Shown here piece after piece: positions 34,001 to 49,933 of a stretch of 64,000 nt of DNA (position 1 is the first letter of the stretch; every line of letters starts with the position of its first letter). The stretch is from Schoenoplectus triqueter (lineage: Eukaryota > Streptophyta > Magnoliopsida > Poales > Cyperaceae), in contig CAXKVV010000577.1 of NCBI GenBank assembly GCA_964058805.1, forward strand, positions 20,464-84,463, in the 5' to 3' direction. The notes below the pieces were generated by a model that did no database searches, was not told where the DNA came from, and was given only the letters and a program-made list of their open reading frames with translations. The position numbers were made by a program, and so were the translations under genes.

Positions 34001-36447
34001 TTCAATATGAATATCATAGGACACTAATTTTACATAAGACATAAGTAAGATACATTGGAAATTGCTGTTTAAACTTGTTTAAGATTTTTAACATTTATTC
34101 CCTCATAAAAACAAATAATTTCATGAAAATTAATAAAATCACTCGTAATTGTGCTTGCTAGAAGATTATCCAATTAACACTTCGATATGAACAGTCTACG
34201 ACACGGATTTTACATAAAAAATAAGTAAGATGCATTAAAAACAACAGTTTAAACAAGTTGTTTGGGTTTTTCAAAAACATTGGCTGCATAACTACACATA
34301 ACATCACGCAAATTAATATAATTGCTCCTAATTATGCCTATTATATAATTATCCAATTCACACTCCAACATGAATATATCCTGTAACAGTAAATACATTT
34401 GAAACTGCTGTTTAAACAAGTTGTTTAAGATTTTCAAAATTTATTGTCTCATAACTACTTATAATTTCATGAAAATTAATAAAATTACTACTAATTATCC
34501 CTATTATAAGATTATCCAATTAATACTTCGATATGAATATTCTACGACACAAAGTATGCACAATACATAAGTAAGATGCATTATAAAACAGCAGATTGAA
34601 CTAGTTGATTGAGTTTTTCAATCTTTTTGCCGCGTAACTACTTATAATTTCGTGCAAATTAATATAATCACTCGTAATTACGCCTATTATAAGTTTATCT
34701 AATTAAAACATCGATATGAATACTCTATGATGCTAATTTGGCACAAAACATAAGTAAGATGCATTAAAAACTGCTGTTTAAACAAGTTGTTTGACTTTTT
34801 AAAAAATTTTGGCCCCATAAGTACACATAATCTCGTGCAAATTAATATAATTACTCCTAATTATGTCTATTATAAGATTGTTCAATTAACACTTCGATAT
34901 GAATATTCTACGACACCATTTTCTCCCGAAACACAAGTAAGATGCATTAGAAACGGCTATTTGAGCGTTTCAAAAATTTTGGCCCCATAACTACATATAG
35001 TTTCGTGAAAATTAAAATAATCACTCCTAATTATGCCTATTAAAAGATTATCTAATTAACACTTCAATATGAACATTCTACAACACTAATTTTGTACAAA
35101 ACATAAGTAGGAGGCTTTAAAAACAGCTGTTTAAACAAGTTGTTTGAGTTTTTTTAATATTTTTGGCCGCATAATTACACATAATTTATTATAAATTAAT
35201 ATAATTATTCCTAATCATGTCTATTATCCGATCTTCCAATTAAAACTTTGTTATGAATATTCTACGACACTAATTTTGCACAAAACATAAGTAAGATGCA
35301 TTAAAAGCAGCTGCATAAACAAGTTAATTGAGTTTTTCAAATCTTTTGGCTGCATAGCTACATAAAATTTCTTATAAATTAATATAATTACTCCTTAATA
35401 TGTCTATTGTAAGATTCCTTAATTAAACCTTCGATTTGAATATTCTGCAACACTAATTTTGCGCAAAACATAAGTAAGATGCATTAAAAACTGTTGTTTA
35501 AACAAGTTGTTTGAGCTTTTCAAATCATTTGGCCGCCTAACTACATATAATTTCGTACAAATTAAAAACATTACTCCCTATTACGCCTTTTATAAAATTA
35601 CCCAACTAAAACTTCGATATGAAAATTCTATAACGCTAATATTGCACAAAACATAAGTAAGATGCGTTAAAAACTGCTATTTAAACAAGTTGTTTGCCTT
35701 TATAAAATTTTTGGCTACATAACAACACATAATTTGGTGCTAATTAATATAATTACTCCTAATTATGCCTATTATGTGACCGTTCAATGAACACTTCAAA
35801 ACGAATATTTTAGGGCACTATTTTTCCTCAAAACATAAGTAAGATGCGTTAGAAACTGCTATTTAAGAAAGTTTAGTTCTTCAACATTTTTTGCCTCATA
35901 ACTAAATATAATTTCATAAAAATTAATATAATTACTCCTAATTATGCCCATTAAAATATTAGCCAATTAACACTTCGATATGAACAATCTACGACACTAA
36001 TTTTGCACAGGACATAAGTAGGATGCATTAAAAACAGCTGTTTAACCAAGTTGTTTGCATTTTTCAAAACAATTGGCCGCATAAGTACAAATAATTTAAT
36101 GCAAATTAATATAATTACTCCTAATTATGCCTATTATAAGATTGTCCAATTAACACTTCGATACGAATATCCTACGACACTAATTTTTCATAAAACATAA
36201 GTAAGATATATTAGAAACTGCTGTTTAAACAAGTTATTTCAGATTTTTAACCTTTTTTGACTCATAACTATACATATTTTCGTGATAATTAATGTAATTA
36301 CTCCTAATTATACCTATTAGAAGATTATCCAATTAACAATTCGATATGAACATTGCACGATACAATTTTTGCCCAAAACATAAATAGCATGCGTTGAAAA
36401 CAGTATTTTAAACAAGTTGTTTGAGTTTTTTAAAATTGCTGGCCGCA

Positions 36448-39400
36448 TAACTACATATAATTTCTCGCGAATTAAAATCATAATTACTCCTAATTATGCC
36501 TATTATATGATTGTGTAATTAAAACTTAAATATGAATATTCTATGACGCTAATTTTGCACAAAATATAAGTAAGATGCATTCGAAAATGCTTTTTGAACA
36601 AGTTGTTTAAGATTTTCAACATTTTTTGCATCAAAACTACACATAATTTCGAGCGAATTAATATAATTACTCCTAACTATGTCTATTATAAGATTGTCAA
36701 ATTAACACTTCAATATGAATATCATAGGACACTAATTTTACATAAGACATAAGTAAGATACATTGGAAATTGCTGTTTAAACTTGTTTAAGATTTTTAAC
36801 ATTTATTCCCTCATAAAAACAAATAATTTCATGAAAATTAATAAAATCACTCGTAATTGTGCTTGCTAGAAGATTATCCAATTAACACTTCGATATGAAC
36901 AGTCTACGACACGGATTTTACATAAAAAATAAGTAAGATGCATTAAAAACAACAGTTTAAACAAGTTGTTTGGGTTTTTCAAAAACATTGGCTGCATAAC
37001 TACACATAACATCACGCAAATTAATATAATTGCTCCTAATTATGCCTATTATATAATTATCCAATTCACACTCCAACATGAATATATCCTGTAACAGTAA
37101 ATACATTTGAAACTGCTGTTTAAACAAGTTGTTTAAGATTTTCAAAATTTATTGTCTCATAACTACTTATAATTTCATGAAAATTAATAAAATTACTACT
37201 AATTATCCCTATTATAAGATTATCCAATTAATACTTCGATATGAATATTCTACGACACAAAGTATGCACAATACATAAGTAAGATGCATTATAAAACAGC
37301 AGATTGAACTAGTTGATTGAGTTTTTCAATCTTTTTGCCGCGTAACTACTTATAATTTCGTGCAAATTAATATAATCACTCGTAATTACGCCTATTATAA
37401 GTTTATCTAATTAAAACATCGATATGAATACTCTATGATGCTAATTTGGCACAAAACATAAGTAAGATGCATTAAAAACTGCTGTTTAAACAAGTTGTTT
37501 GACTTTTTAAAAAATTTTGGCCCCATAAGTACACATAATCTCGTGCAAATTAATATAATTACTCCTAATTATGTCTATTATAAGATTGTTCAATTAACAC
37601 TTCGATATGAATATTCTACGACACCATTTTCTCCCGAAACACAAGTAAGATGCATTAGAAACGGCTATTTGAGCGTTTCAAAAATTTTGGCCCCATAACT
37701 ACATATAGTTTCGTGAAAATTAAAATAATCACTCCTAATTATGCCTATTAAAAGATTATCTAATTAACACTTCAATATGAACATTCTACAACACTAATTT
37801 TGTACAAAACATAAGTAGGAGGCTTTAAAAACAGCTGTTTAAACAAGTTGTTTGAGTTTTTTTAATATTTTTGGCCGCATAATTACACATAATTTATTAT
37901 AAATTAATATAATTATTCCTAATCATGTCTATTATCCGATCTTCCAATTAAAACTTTGTTATGAATATTCTACGACACTAATTTTGCACAAAACATAAGT
38001 AAGATGCATTAAAAGCAGCTGCATAAACAAGTTAATTGAGTTTTTCAAATCTTTTGGCTGCATAGCTACATAAAATTTCTTATAAATTAATATAATTACT
38101 CCTTAATATGTCTATTGTAAGATTCCTTAATTAAACCTTCGATTTGAATATTCTGCAACACTAATTTTGCGCAAAACATAAGTAAGATGCATTAAAAACT
38201 GTTGTTTAAACAAGTTGTTTGAGCTTTTCAAATCATTTGGCCGCCTAACTACATATAATTTCGTACAAATTAAAAACATTACTCCCTATTACGCCTTTTA
38301 TAAAATTACCCAACTAAAACTTCGATATGAAAATTCTATAACGCTAATATTGCACAAAACATAAGTAAGATGCGTTAAAAACTGCTATTTAAACAAGTTG
38401 TTTGCCTTTATAAAATTTTTGGCTACATAACAACACATAATTTGGTGCTAATTAATATAATTACTCCTAATTATGCCTATTATGTGACCGTTCAATGAAC
38501 ACTTCAAAACGAATATTTTAGGGCACTATTTTTCCTCAAAACATAAGTAAGATGCGTTAGAAACTGCTATTTAAGAAAGTTTAGTTCTTCAACATTTTTT
38601 GCCTCATAACTAAATATAATTTCATAAAAATTAATATAATTACTCCTAATTATGCCCATTAAAATATTAGCCAATTAACACTTCGATATGAACAATCTAC
38701 GACACTAATTTTGCACAGGACATCATTAAAAACAGCTGTTTAACCAAGTTGTTTGCATTTTTCAAAACAATTGGCCGCATAAGTACAAATAATTTAATGC
38801 AAATTAATATAATTACTCCTAATTATGCCTATTATAAGATTGTCCAATTAACACTTCGATACGAATATCCTACGACACTAATTTTTCATAAAACATAAGT
38901 AAGATATATTAGAAACTGCTGTTTAAACAAGTTATTTCAGATTTTTAACCTTTTTTGACTCATAACTATACATATTTTCGTGATAATTAATGTAATTACT
39001 CCTAATTATACCTATTAGAAGATTATCCAATTAACAATTCGATATGAACATTGCACGATACAATTTTTGCCCAAAACATAAATAGCATGCGTTGAAAACA
39101 GTATTTTAAACAAGTTGTTTGAGTTTTTTAAAATTGCTGGCCGCATAACTACATATAATTTCTCGCGAATTAAAATCATAATTACTCCTAATTATGCCTA
39201 TTATATGATTGTGTAATTAAAACTTAAATATGAATATTCTATGACGCTAATTTTGCACAAAATATAAGTAAGATGCATTCGAAAATGCTTTTTGAACAAG
39301 TTGTTTAAGATTTTCAACATTTTTTGCATCAAAACTACACATAATTTCGAGCGAATTAATATAATTACTCCTAACTATGTCTATTATAAGATTGTCAAAT

Positions 39401-42400
39401 TAACACTTCAATATGAATATCATAGGACACTAATTTTACATAAGACATAAGTAAGATACATTGGAAATTGCTGTTTAAACTTGTTTAAGATTTTTAACAT
39501 TTATTCCCTCATAAAAACAAATAATTTCATGAAAATTAATAAAATCACTCGTAATTGTGCTTGCTAGAAGATTATCCAATTAACACTTCGATATGAACAG
39601 TCTACGACACGGATTTTACATAAAAAATAAGTAAGATGCATTAAAAACAACAGTTTAAACAAGTTGTTTGGGTTTTTCAAAAACATTGGCTGCATAACTA
39701 CACATAACATCACGCAAATTAATATAATTGCTCCTAATTATGCCTATTATATAATTATCCAATTCACACTCCAACATGAATATATCCTGTAACAGTAAAT
39801 ACATTTGAAACTGCTGTTTAAACAAGTTGTTTAAGATTTTCAAAATTTATTGTCTCATAACTACTTATAATTTCATGAAAATTAATAAAATTACTACTAA
39901 TTATCCCTATTATAAGATTATCCAATTAATACTTCGATATGAATATTCTACGACACAAAGTATGCACAATACATAAGTAAGATGCATTATAAAACAGCAG
40001 ATTGAACTAGTTGATTGAGTTTTTCAATCTTTTTGCCGCGTAACTACTTATAATTTCGTGCAAATTAATATAATCACTCGTAATTACGCCTATTATAAGT
40101 TTATCTAATTAAAACATCGATATGAATACTCTATGATGCTAATTTGGCACAAAACATAAGTAAGATGCATTAAAAACTGCTGTTTAAACAAGTTGTTTGA
40201 CTTTTTAAAAAATTTTGGCCCCATAAGTACACATAATCTCGTGCAAATTAATATAATTACTCCTAATTATGTCTATTATAAGATTGTTCAATTAACACTT
40301 CGATATGAATATTCTACGACACCATTTTCTCCCGAAACACAAGTAAGATGCATTAGAAACGGCTATTTGAGCGTTTCAAAAATTTTGGCCCCATAACTAC
40401 ATATAGTTTCGTGAAAATTAAAATAATCACTCCTAATTATGCCTATTAAAAGATTATCTAATTAACACTTCAATATGAACATTCTACAACACTAATTTTG
40501 TACAAAACATAAGTAGGAGGCTTTAAAAACAGCTGTTTAAACAAGTTGTTTGAGTTTTTTTAATATTTTTGGCCGCATAATTACACATAATTTATTATAA
40601 ATTAATATAATTATTCCTAATCATGTCTATTATCCGATCTTCCAATTAAAACTTTGTTATGAATATTCTACGACACTAATTTTGCACAAAACATAAGTAA
40701 GATGCATTAAAAGCAGCTGCATAAACAAGTTAATTGAGTTTTTCAAATCTTTTGGCTGCATAGCTACATAAAATTTCTTATAAATTAATATAATTACTCC
40801 TTAATATGTCTATTGTAAGATTCCTTAATTAAACCTTCGATTTGAATATTCTGCAACACTAATTTTGCGCAAAACATAAGTAAGATGCATTAAAAACTGT
40901 TGTTTAAACAAGTTGTTTGAGCTTTTCAAATCATTTGGCCGCCTAACTACATATAATTTCGTACAAATTAAAAACATTACTCCCTATTACGCCTTTTATA
41001 AAATTACCCAACTAAAACTTCGATATGAAAATTCTATAACGCTAATATTGCACAAAACATAAGTAAGATGCGTTAAAAACTGCTATTTAAACAAGTTGTT
41101 TGCCTTTATAAAATTTTTGGCTACATAACAACACATAATTTGGTGCTAATTAATATAATTACTCCTAATTATGCCTATTATGTGACCGTTCAATGAACAC
41201 TTCAAAACGAATATTTTAGGGCACTATTTTTCCTCAAAACATAAGTAAGATGCGTTAGAAACTGCTATTTAAGAAAGTTTAGTTCTTCAACATTTTTTGC
41301 CTCATAACTAAATATAATTTCATAAAAATTAATATAATTACTCCTAATTATGCCCATTAAAATATTAGCCAATTAACACTTCGATATGAACAATCTACGA
41401 CACTAATTTTGCACAGGACATCATTAAAAACAGCTGTTTAACCAAGTTGTTTGCATTTTTCAAAACAATTGGCCGCATAAGTACAAATAATTTAATGCAA
41501 ATTAATATAATTACTCCTAATTATGCCTATTATAAGATTGTCCAATTAACACTTCGATACGAATATCCTACGACACTAATTTTTCATAAAACATAAGTAA
41601 GATATATTAGAAACTGCTGTTTAAACAAGTTATTTCAGATTTTTAACCTTTTTTGACTCATAACTATACATATTTTCGTGATAATTAATGTAATTACTCC
41701 TAATTATACCTATTAGAAGATTATCCAATTAACAATTCGATATGAACATTGCACGATACAATTTTTGCCCAAAACATAAATAGCATGCGTTGAAAACAGT
41801 ATTTTAAACAAGTTGTTTGAGTTTTTTAAAATTGCTGGCCGCATAACTACATATAATTTCTCGCGAATTAAAATCATAATTACTCCTAATTATGCCTATT
41901 ATATGATTGTGTAATTAAAACTTAAATATGAATATTCTATGACGCTAATTTTGCACAAAATATAAGTAAGATGCATTCGAAAATGCTTTTTGAACAAGTT
42001 GTTTAAGATTTTCAACATTTTTTGCATCAAAACTACACATAATTTCGAGCGAATTAATATAATTACTCCTAACTATGTCTATTATAAGATTGTCAAATTA
42101 ACACTTCAATATGAATATCATAGGACACTAATTTTACATAAGACATAAGTAAGATACATTGGAAATTGCTGTTTAAACTTGTTTAAGATTTTTAACATTT
42201 ATTCCCTCATAAAAACAAATAATTTCATGAAAATTAATAAAATCACTCGTAATTGTGCTTGTTAGAAGATTATCCAATTAACACTTCGATATGAACAGTC
42301 TACGACACGGATTTTACATAAAAAATAAGTAAGATGCATTAAAAACAACAGTTTAAACAAGTTGTTTGGGTTTTTCAAAAACATTGGCTGCATAACTACA

Positions 42401-45400
42401 CATAACATCACGCAAATTAATATAATTGCTCCTAATTATGCCTATTATATAATTATCCAATTCACACTCCAACATGAATATATCCTGTAACAGTAAATAC
42501 ATTTGAAACTGCTGTTTAAACAAGTTGTTTAAGATTTTCAAAATTTATTGTCTCATAACTACTTATAATTTCATGAAAATTAATAAAATTACTACTAATT
42601 ATCCCTATTATAAGATTATCCAATTAATACTTCGATATGAATATTCTACGACACAAAGTATGCACAATACATAAGTAAGATGCATTATAAAACAGCAGAT
42701 TGAACTAGTTGATTGAGTTTTTCAATCTTTTTGCCGCGTAACTACTTATAATTTCGTGCAAATTAATATAATCACTCGTAATTACGCCTATTATAAGTTT
42801 ATCTAATTAAAACATCGATATGAATACTCTATGATGCTAATTTGGCACAAAACATAAGTAAGATGCATTAAAAACTGCTGTTTAAACAAGTTGTTTGACT
42901 TTTTAAAAAAATTTGGCCCCATAAGTACACATAATCTCATGCAAATTAATATAATTACTCCTAATTATGTCTATTATAAGATTGTTCAATTAACACTTCG
43001 ATATGAATATTCTACGACACCATTTTCTCCCGAAACACAAGTAAGATGCATTAGAAACGGCTATTTGAGCGTTTCAAAAATTTTGGCCCCATAACTACAT
43101 ATAATTTCGTGAAAATTAAAATAATCACTCCTAATTATGCCTATTAAAAGATTATCTAATTAACACTTCAATATGAACATTCTACAACACTAATTTTGTA
43201 CAAAACATAAGTAGGAGGCTTTAAAAACAGCTGTTTAAACAAGTTGTTTGAGTTTTTTAATATTTTTGGCCGCATAATTACACATAATTTATTATAAATT
43301 AATATAATTATTCCTAATCATGTCTATTATCCGATCTTCCAATTAAAACTTTGTTATGAATATTCTACGACACTAATTTTGCACAAAACATAAGTAAGAT
43401 GCATTAAAAGCAGCTGCTTAAACAAGTTAATTGAGTTTTTCAAATCTTTTGGCTGCATAGCTACATAAAATTTCTTATAAATTAATATAATTACTCCTTA
43501 ATATGTCTATTGTAAGATTCCTTAATTAAACCTTCGATTTGAATATTCTGCAACACTAATTTTGCGCAAAACATAAGTAAGATGCATTAAAAACTGTTGT
43601 TTAAACAAGTTGTTTGAGCTTTTCAAATCATTTGGCCGCCTAACTACATATAATTTCGTACAAATTAAAAACATTACTCCCTATTACGCCTTTTATAAAA
43701 TTACCCAACTAAAACTTCGATATGAAAATTCTATAACGCTAATATTGCACAAAACATAAGTAAGATGCGTTAAAAACTGCTATTTAAACAAGTTGTTTGC
43801 CTTTATAAAATTTTTGGCTACATAACAACACATAATTTGGTGCTAATTAATATAATTACTCCTAATTATGCCTATTATGTGACCGTTCAATGAACACTTC
43901 AAAACGAATATTTTAGGGCACTATTTTTCCTCAAAACATAAGTAAGATGCGTTAGAAACTGCTATTTAAGAAAGTTTAGTTCTTCAACATTTTTTGCCTC
44001 ATAACTAAATATAATTTCATAAAAATTAATATAATTACTCCTAATTATGCCCATTAAAATATTAGCCAATTAACACTTCGATATGAACAATCTACGACAC
44101 TAATTTTGCACAGGACATCATTAAAAACAGCTGTTTAACCAAGTTGTTTGCATTTTTCAAAACAATTGGCCGCATAAGTACAAATAATTTAATGCAAATT
44201 AATATAATTACTCCTAATTATGCCTATTATAAGATTGTCCAATTAACACTTCGATACGAATATCCTACGACACTAATTTTTCATAAAACATAAGTAAGAT
44301 ATATTAGAAACTGCTGTTTAAACAAGTTATTTCAGATTTTTAACCTTTTTTGACTCATAACTATACATATTTTCGTGATAATTAATGTAATTACTCCTAA
44401 TTATACCTATTAGAAGATTATCCAATTAACAATTCGATATGAACATTGCACGATACAATTTTTGCCCAAAACATAAATAGCATGCGTTGAAAACAGTATT
44501 TTAAACAAGTTGTTTGAGTTTTTTAAAATTGCTGGCCGCATAACTACATATAATTTCTCGCGAATTAAAATCATAATTACTCCTAATTATGCCTATTATA
44601 TGATTGTGTAATTAAAACTTAAATATGAATATTCTATGACGCTAATTTTGCACAAAATATAAGTAAGATGCATTCGAAAATGCTTTTTGAACAAGTTGTT
44701 TAAGATTTTCAACATTTTTTGCATCAAAACTACACATAATTTCGAGCGAATTAATATAATTACTCCTAACTATGTCTATTATAAGATTGTCAAATTAACA
44801 CTTCAATATGAATATCATAGGACACTAATTTTACATAAGACATAAGTAAGATACATTGGAAATTGCTGTTTAAACTTGTTTAAGATTTTTAACATTTATT
44901 CCCTCATAAAAACAAATAATTTCATGAAAATTAATAAAATCACTCGTAATTGTGCTTGTTAGAAGATTATCCAATTAACACTTCGATATGAACAGTCTAC
45001 GACACGGATTTTACATAAAAAATAAGTAAGATGCATTAAAAACAACAGTTTAAACAAGTTGTTTGGGTTTTTCAAAAACATTGGCTGCATAACTACACAT
45101 AACATCACGCAAATTAATATAATTGCTCCTAATTATGCCTATTATATAATTATCCAATTCACACTCCAACATGAATATATCCTGTAACAGTAAATACATT
45201 TGAAACTGCTGTTTAAACAAGTTGTTTAAGATTTTCAAAATTTATTGTCTCATAACTACTTATAATTTCATGAAAATTAATAAAATTACTACTAATTATC
45301 CCTATTATAAGATTATCCAATTAATACTTCGATATGAATATTCTACGACACAAAGTATGCACAATACATAAGTAAGATGCATTATAAAACAGCAGATTGA

Positions 45401-48400
45401 ACTAGTTGATTGAGTTTTTCAATCTTTTTGCCGCGTAACTACTTATAATTTCGTGCAAATTAATATAATCACTCGTAATTACGCCTATTATAAGTTTATC
45501 TAATTAAAACATCGATATGAATACTCTATGATGCTAATTTGGCACAAAACATAAGTAAGATGCATTAAAAACTGCTGTTTAAACAAGTTGTTTGACTTTT
45601 TAAAAAAATTTGGCCCCATAAGTACACATAATCTCATGCAAATTAATATAATTACTCCTAATTATGTCTATTATAAGATTGTTCAATTAACACTTCGATA
45701 TGAATATTCTACGACACCATTTTCTCCCGAAACACAAGTAAGATGCATTAGAAACGGCTATTTGAGCGTTTCAAAAATTTTGGCCCCATAACTACATATA
45801 ATTTCGTGAAAATTAAAATAATCACTCCTAATTATGCCTATTAAAAGATTATCTAATTAACACTTCAATATGAACATTCTACAACACTAATTTTGTACAA
45901 AACATAAGTAGGAGGCTTTAAAAACAGCTGTTTAAACAAGTTGTTTGAGTTTTTTAATATTTTTGGCCGCATAATTACACATAATTTATTATAAATTAAT
46001 ATAATTATTCCTAATCATGTCTATTATCCGATCTTCCAATTAAAACTTTGTTATGAATATTCTACGACACTAATTTTGCACAAAACATAAGTAAGATGCA
46101 TTAAAAGCAGCTGCTTAAACAAGTTAATTGAGTTTTTCAAATCTTTTGGCTGCATAGCTACATAAAATTTCTTATAAATTAATATAATTACTCCTTAATA
46201 TGTCTATTGTAAGATTCCTTAATTAAACCTTCGATTTGAATATTCTGCAACACTAATTTTGCGCAAAACATAAGTAAGATGCATTAAAAACTGTTGTTTA
46301 AACAAGTTGTTTGAGCTTTTCAAATCATTTGGCCGCCTAACTACATATAATTTCGTACAAATTAAAAACATTACTCCCTATTACGCCTTTTATAAAATTA
46401 CCCAACTAAAACTTCGATATGAAAATTCTATAACGCTAATATTGCACAAAACATAAGTAAGATGCGTTAAAAACTGCTATTTAAACAAGTTGTTTGCCTT
46501 TATAAAATTTTTGGCTACATAACAACACATAATTTGGTGCTAATTAATATAATTACTCCTAATTATGCCTATTATGTGACCGTTCAATGAACACTTCAAA
46601 ACGAATATTTTAGGGCACTATTTTTCCTCAAAACATAAGTAAGATGCGTTAGAAACTGCTATTTAAGAAAGTTTAGTTCTTCAACATTTTTTGCCTCATA
46701 ACTAAATATAATTTCATAAAAATTAATATAATTACTCCTAATTATGCCCATTAAAATATTAGCCAATTAACACTTCGATATGAACAATCTACGACACTAA
46801 TTTTGCACAGGACATCATTAAAAACAGCTGTTTAACCAAGTTGTTTGCATTTTTCAAAACAATTGGCCGCATAAGTACAAATAATTTAATGCAAATTAAT
46901 ATAATTACTCCTAATTATGCCTATTATAAGATTGTCCAATTAACACTTCGATACGAATATCCTACGACACTAATTTTTCATAAAACATAAGTAAGATATA
47001 TTAGAAACTGCTGTTTAAACAAGTTATTTCAGATTTTTAACCTTTTTGACTCATAACTATACATATTTTCGTGATAATTAATGTAATTACTCCTAATTAT
47101 ACCTATTAGAAGATTATCCAATTAACAATTCGATATGAACATTGCACGATACAATTTTTGCCCAAAACATAAATAGCATGCGTTGAAAACAGTATTTTAA
47201 ACAAGTTGTTTGAGTTTTTTAAAATTGCTGGCCGCATAACTACATATAATTTCTCGCGAATTAAAATCATAATTACTCCTAATTATGCCTATTATATGAT
47301 TGTGTAATTAAAACTTAAATATGAATATTCTATGACGCTAATTTTGCACAAAATATAAGTAAGATGCATTCGAAAATGCTTTTTGAACAAGTTGTTTAAG
47401 ATTTTCAACATTTTTTGCATCAAAACTACACATAATTTCGAGCGAATTAATATAATTACTCCTAACTATGTCTATTATAAGATTGTCAAATTAATACTTC
47501 AATATGAATATCATAGGACACTAATTTTACATAAGACATAAGTAAGATACATTGGAAATTGCTGTTTAAACTTGTTTAAGATTTTTAACATTTATTCCCT
47601 CATAAAAACAAATAATTTCATGAAAATTAATAAAATCACTCGTAATTGTGCTTGTTAGAAGATTATCCAATTAACAATTCGATATGAACAGTCTACGACA
47701 CGGATTTTACATAAAAAATAAGTAAGATGCATTAAAAACAACAGTTTAAACAAGTTGTTTGGGTTTTTCAAAAACATTGGCTGCATAACTACACATAACA
47801 TCACGCAAATTAATATAATTGCTCCTAATTATGCCTATTATATAATTATCCAATTCACACTCCAACATGAATATATCCTGTAACAGTAAATACATTTGAA
47901 ACTGCTGTTTAAACAAGTTGTTTAAGATTTTCAAAATTTATTGTCTCATAACTACTTATAATTTCATGAAAATTAATAAAATTACTACTAATTATCCCTA
48001 TTATAAGATTATCCAATTAATACTTCGATATGAATATTCTACGACACAAAGTATGCACAATACATAAGTAAGATGCATTATAAAACAGCAGATTGAACTA
48101 GTTGATTGAGTTTTTCAATCTTTTTGCCGCGTAACTACTTATAATTTCATGCAAATTAATATAATCACTCGTAATTACGCCTATTATAAGTTTATCTAAT
48201 TAAAACATCGATATGAATACTCTATGATGCTAATTTGGCACAAAACATAAGGAAGATGCATTAAAAACTGCTGTTTAAACAAGTTGTTTGACTTTTTAAA
48301 AAAATTTGGCCCCATAAGTACACATAATCTCGTGCAAATTAATATAATTACTCCTAATTATGTCTATTATAAGATTGTTCAATTAACACTTCGATATGAA

Positions 48401-49933
48401 TATTCTACGACACCATTTTCTCCCGAAACACAAGTAAGATGCATTAGAAACGGCTATTTGAGCGTTTCAAAAATTTTGGCCCCATAACTACATATAATTT
48501 CGTGAAAATTAAAATAATCACTCCTAATTATGCCTATTAAAAGATTATCTAATTAACACTTCAATATGAACATTCTACAACACTAATTTTGTACAAAACA
48601 TAAGTAGGAGGCTTTAAAAACAGCTGTTTAAACAAGTTGTTTGAGTTTTTTAATATTTTTGGCCGCATAATTACACATAATTTATTATAAATTAATATAA
48701 TTATTCCTAATCATGTCTATTATCCGATCTTCCAATTAAAACTTTGTTATGAATATTCTACGACACTAATTTTGCACAAAACATAAGTAAGATGCATTAA
48801 AAGCAGCTGCTTAAACAAGTTAATTGAGTTTTTCAAATCTTTTGGCTGCATAGCTACATAAAATTTCTTATAAATTAATATAATTACTCCTTAATATGTC
48901 TATTGTAAGATTCCTTAATTAAACCTTCGATTTGAATATTCTGAAACACTAATTTTGCGCAAAACATAAGTAAGATGCATTAAAAACTGTTGTTTAAACA
49001 AGTTGTTTGAGCTTTTCAAATCATTTGGCCGCCTAACTACATATAATTTCGTACAAATTAAAAACATTACTCCCTATTACGCCTTTTATAAAATTACCCA
49101 ACTAAAACTTCGATATGAAAATTCTATAACGCTAATATTGCACAAAACATAAGTAAGATGCGTTAAAAACTGCTATTTAAACAAGTTGTTTGCCTTTATA
49201 AAATTTTTGGCTACATAACAACACATAATTTGGTGCTAATTAATATAATTACTCCTAATTATGCCTATTATGTGACCGTTCAATGAACACTTCAAAACGA
49301 ATATTTTAGGGAACTATTTTTCCTCAAAACATAAGTAAGATGCGTTAGAAACTGCTATTTAAGAAAGTTTAGTTCTTCAACATTTTTTGCCTCATAACTA
49401 AATATAATTTCATAAAAATTAATATAATTACTCCTAATTATGCCCATTAAAATATTAGCCAATTAACACTTCGATATGAACAATCTACGACACTAATTTT
49501 GCACAGGACATCATTAAAAACAGCTGTTTAACCAAGTTGTTTGCATTTTTCAAAACAATTGGCCGCATAAGTACAAATAATTTAATGCAAATTAATATAA
49601 TTACTCCTAATTATGCCTATTATAAGATTGTCCAATTAACACTTCGATACGAATATCCTACGACACTAATTTTTCATAAAACATAAGTAAGATATATTAG
49701 AAACTGCTGTTTAAACAAGTTATTTCAGATTTTTAACCTTTTTTGACTCATAACTATACATATTTTCGTGATAATTAATGTAATTACTCCTAATTATACC
49801 TATTAGAAGATTATCCAATTAACAATTCGATATGAACATTGCACGATACAATTTTTGCCCAAAACATAAATAGCATGCGTTGAAAACAGTATTTTAAACA
49901 AGTTGTTTGAGTTTTTTAAAATTGCTGGCCGCA
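36448..49933 (+). repeat. Block of five higher-order repeats sharing a 10-bp deletion
   Basis: Repeats starting at 36448, 39146, 41844, 44541 and 47237 read GGACATCATTAAA at monomer 13, where repeats 1-3 read GGACATAAGTAGGATGCATT. The repeat starting at 49934 has the long form again (near 52190). The deletion shortens the period from 2708 to 2698 or less. Repeats from 41844 onward also share GAGTTTTTTAAT with one T fewer. Confidence 0.85.
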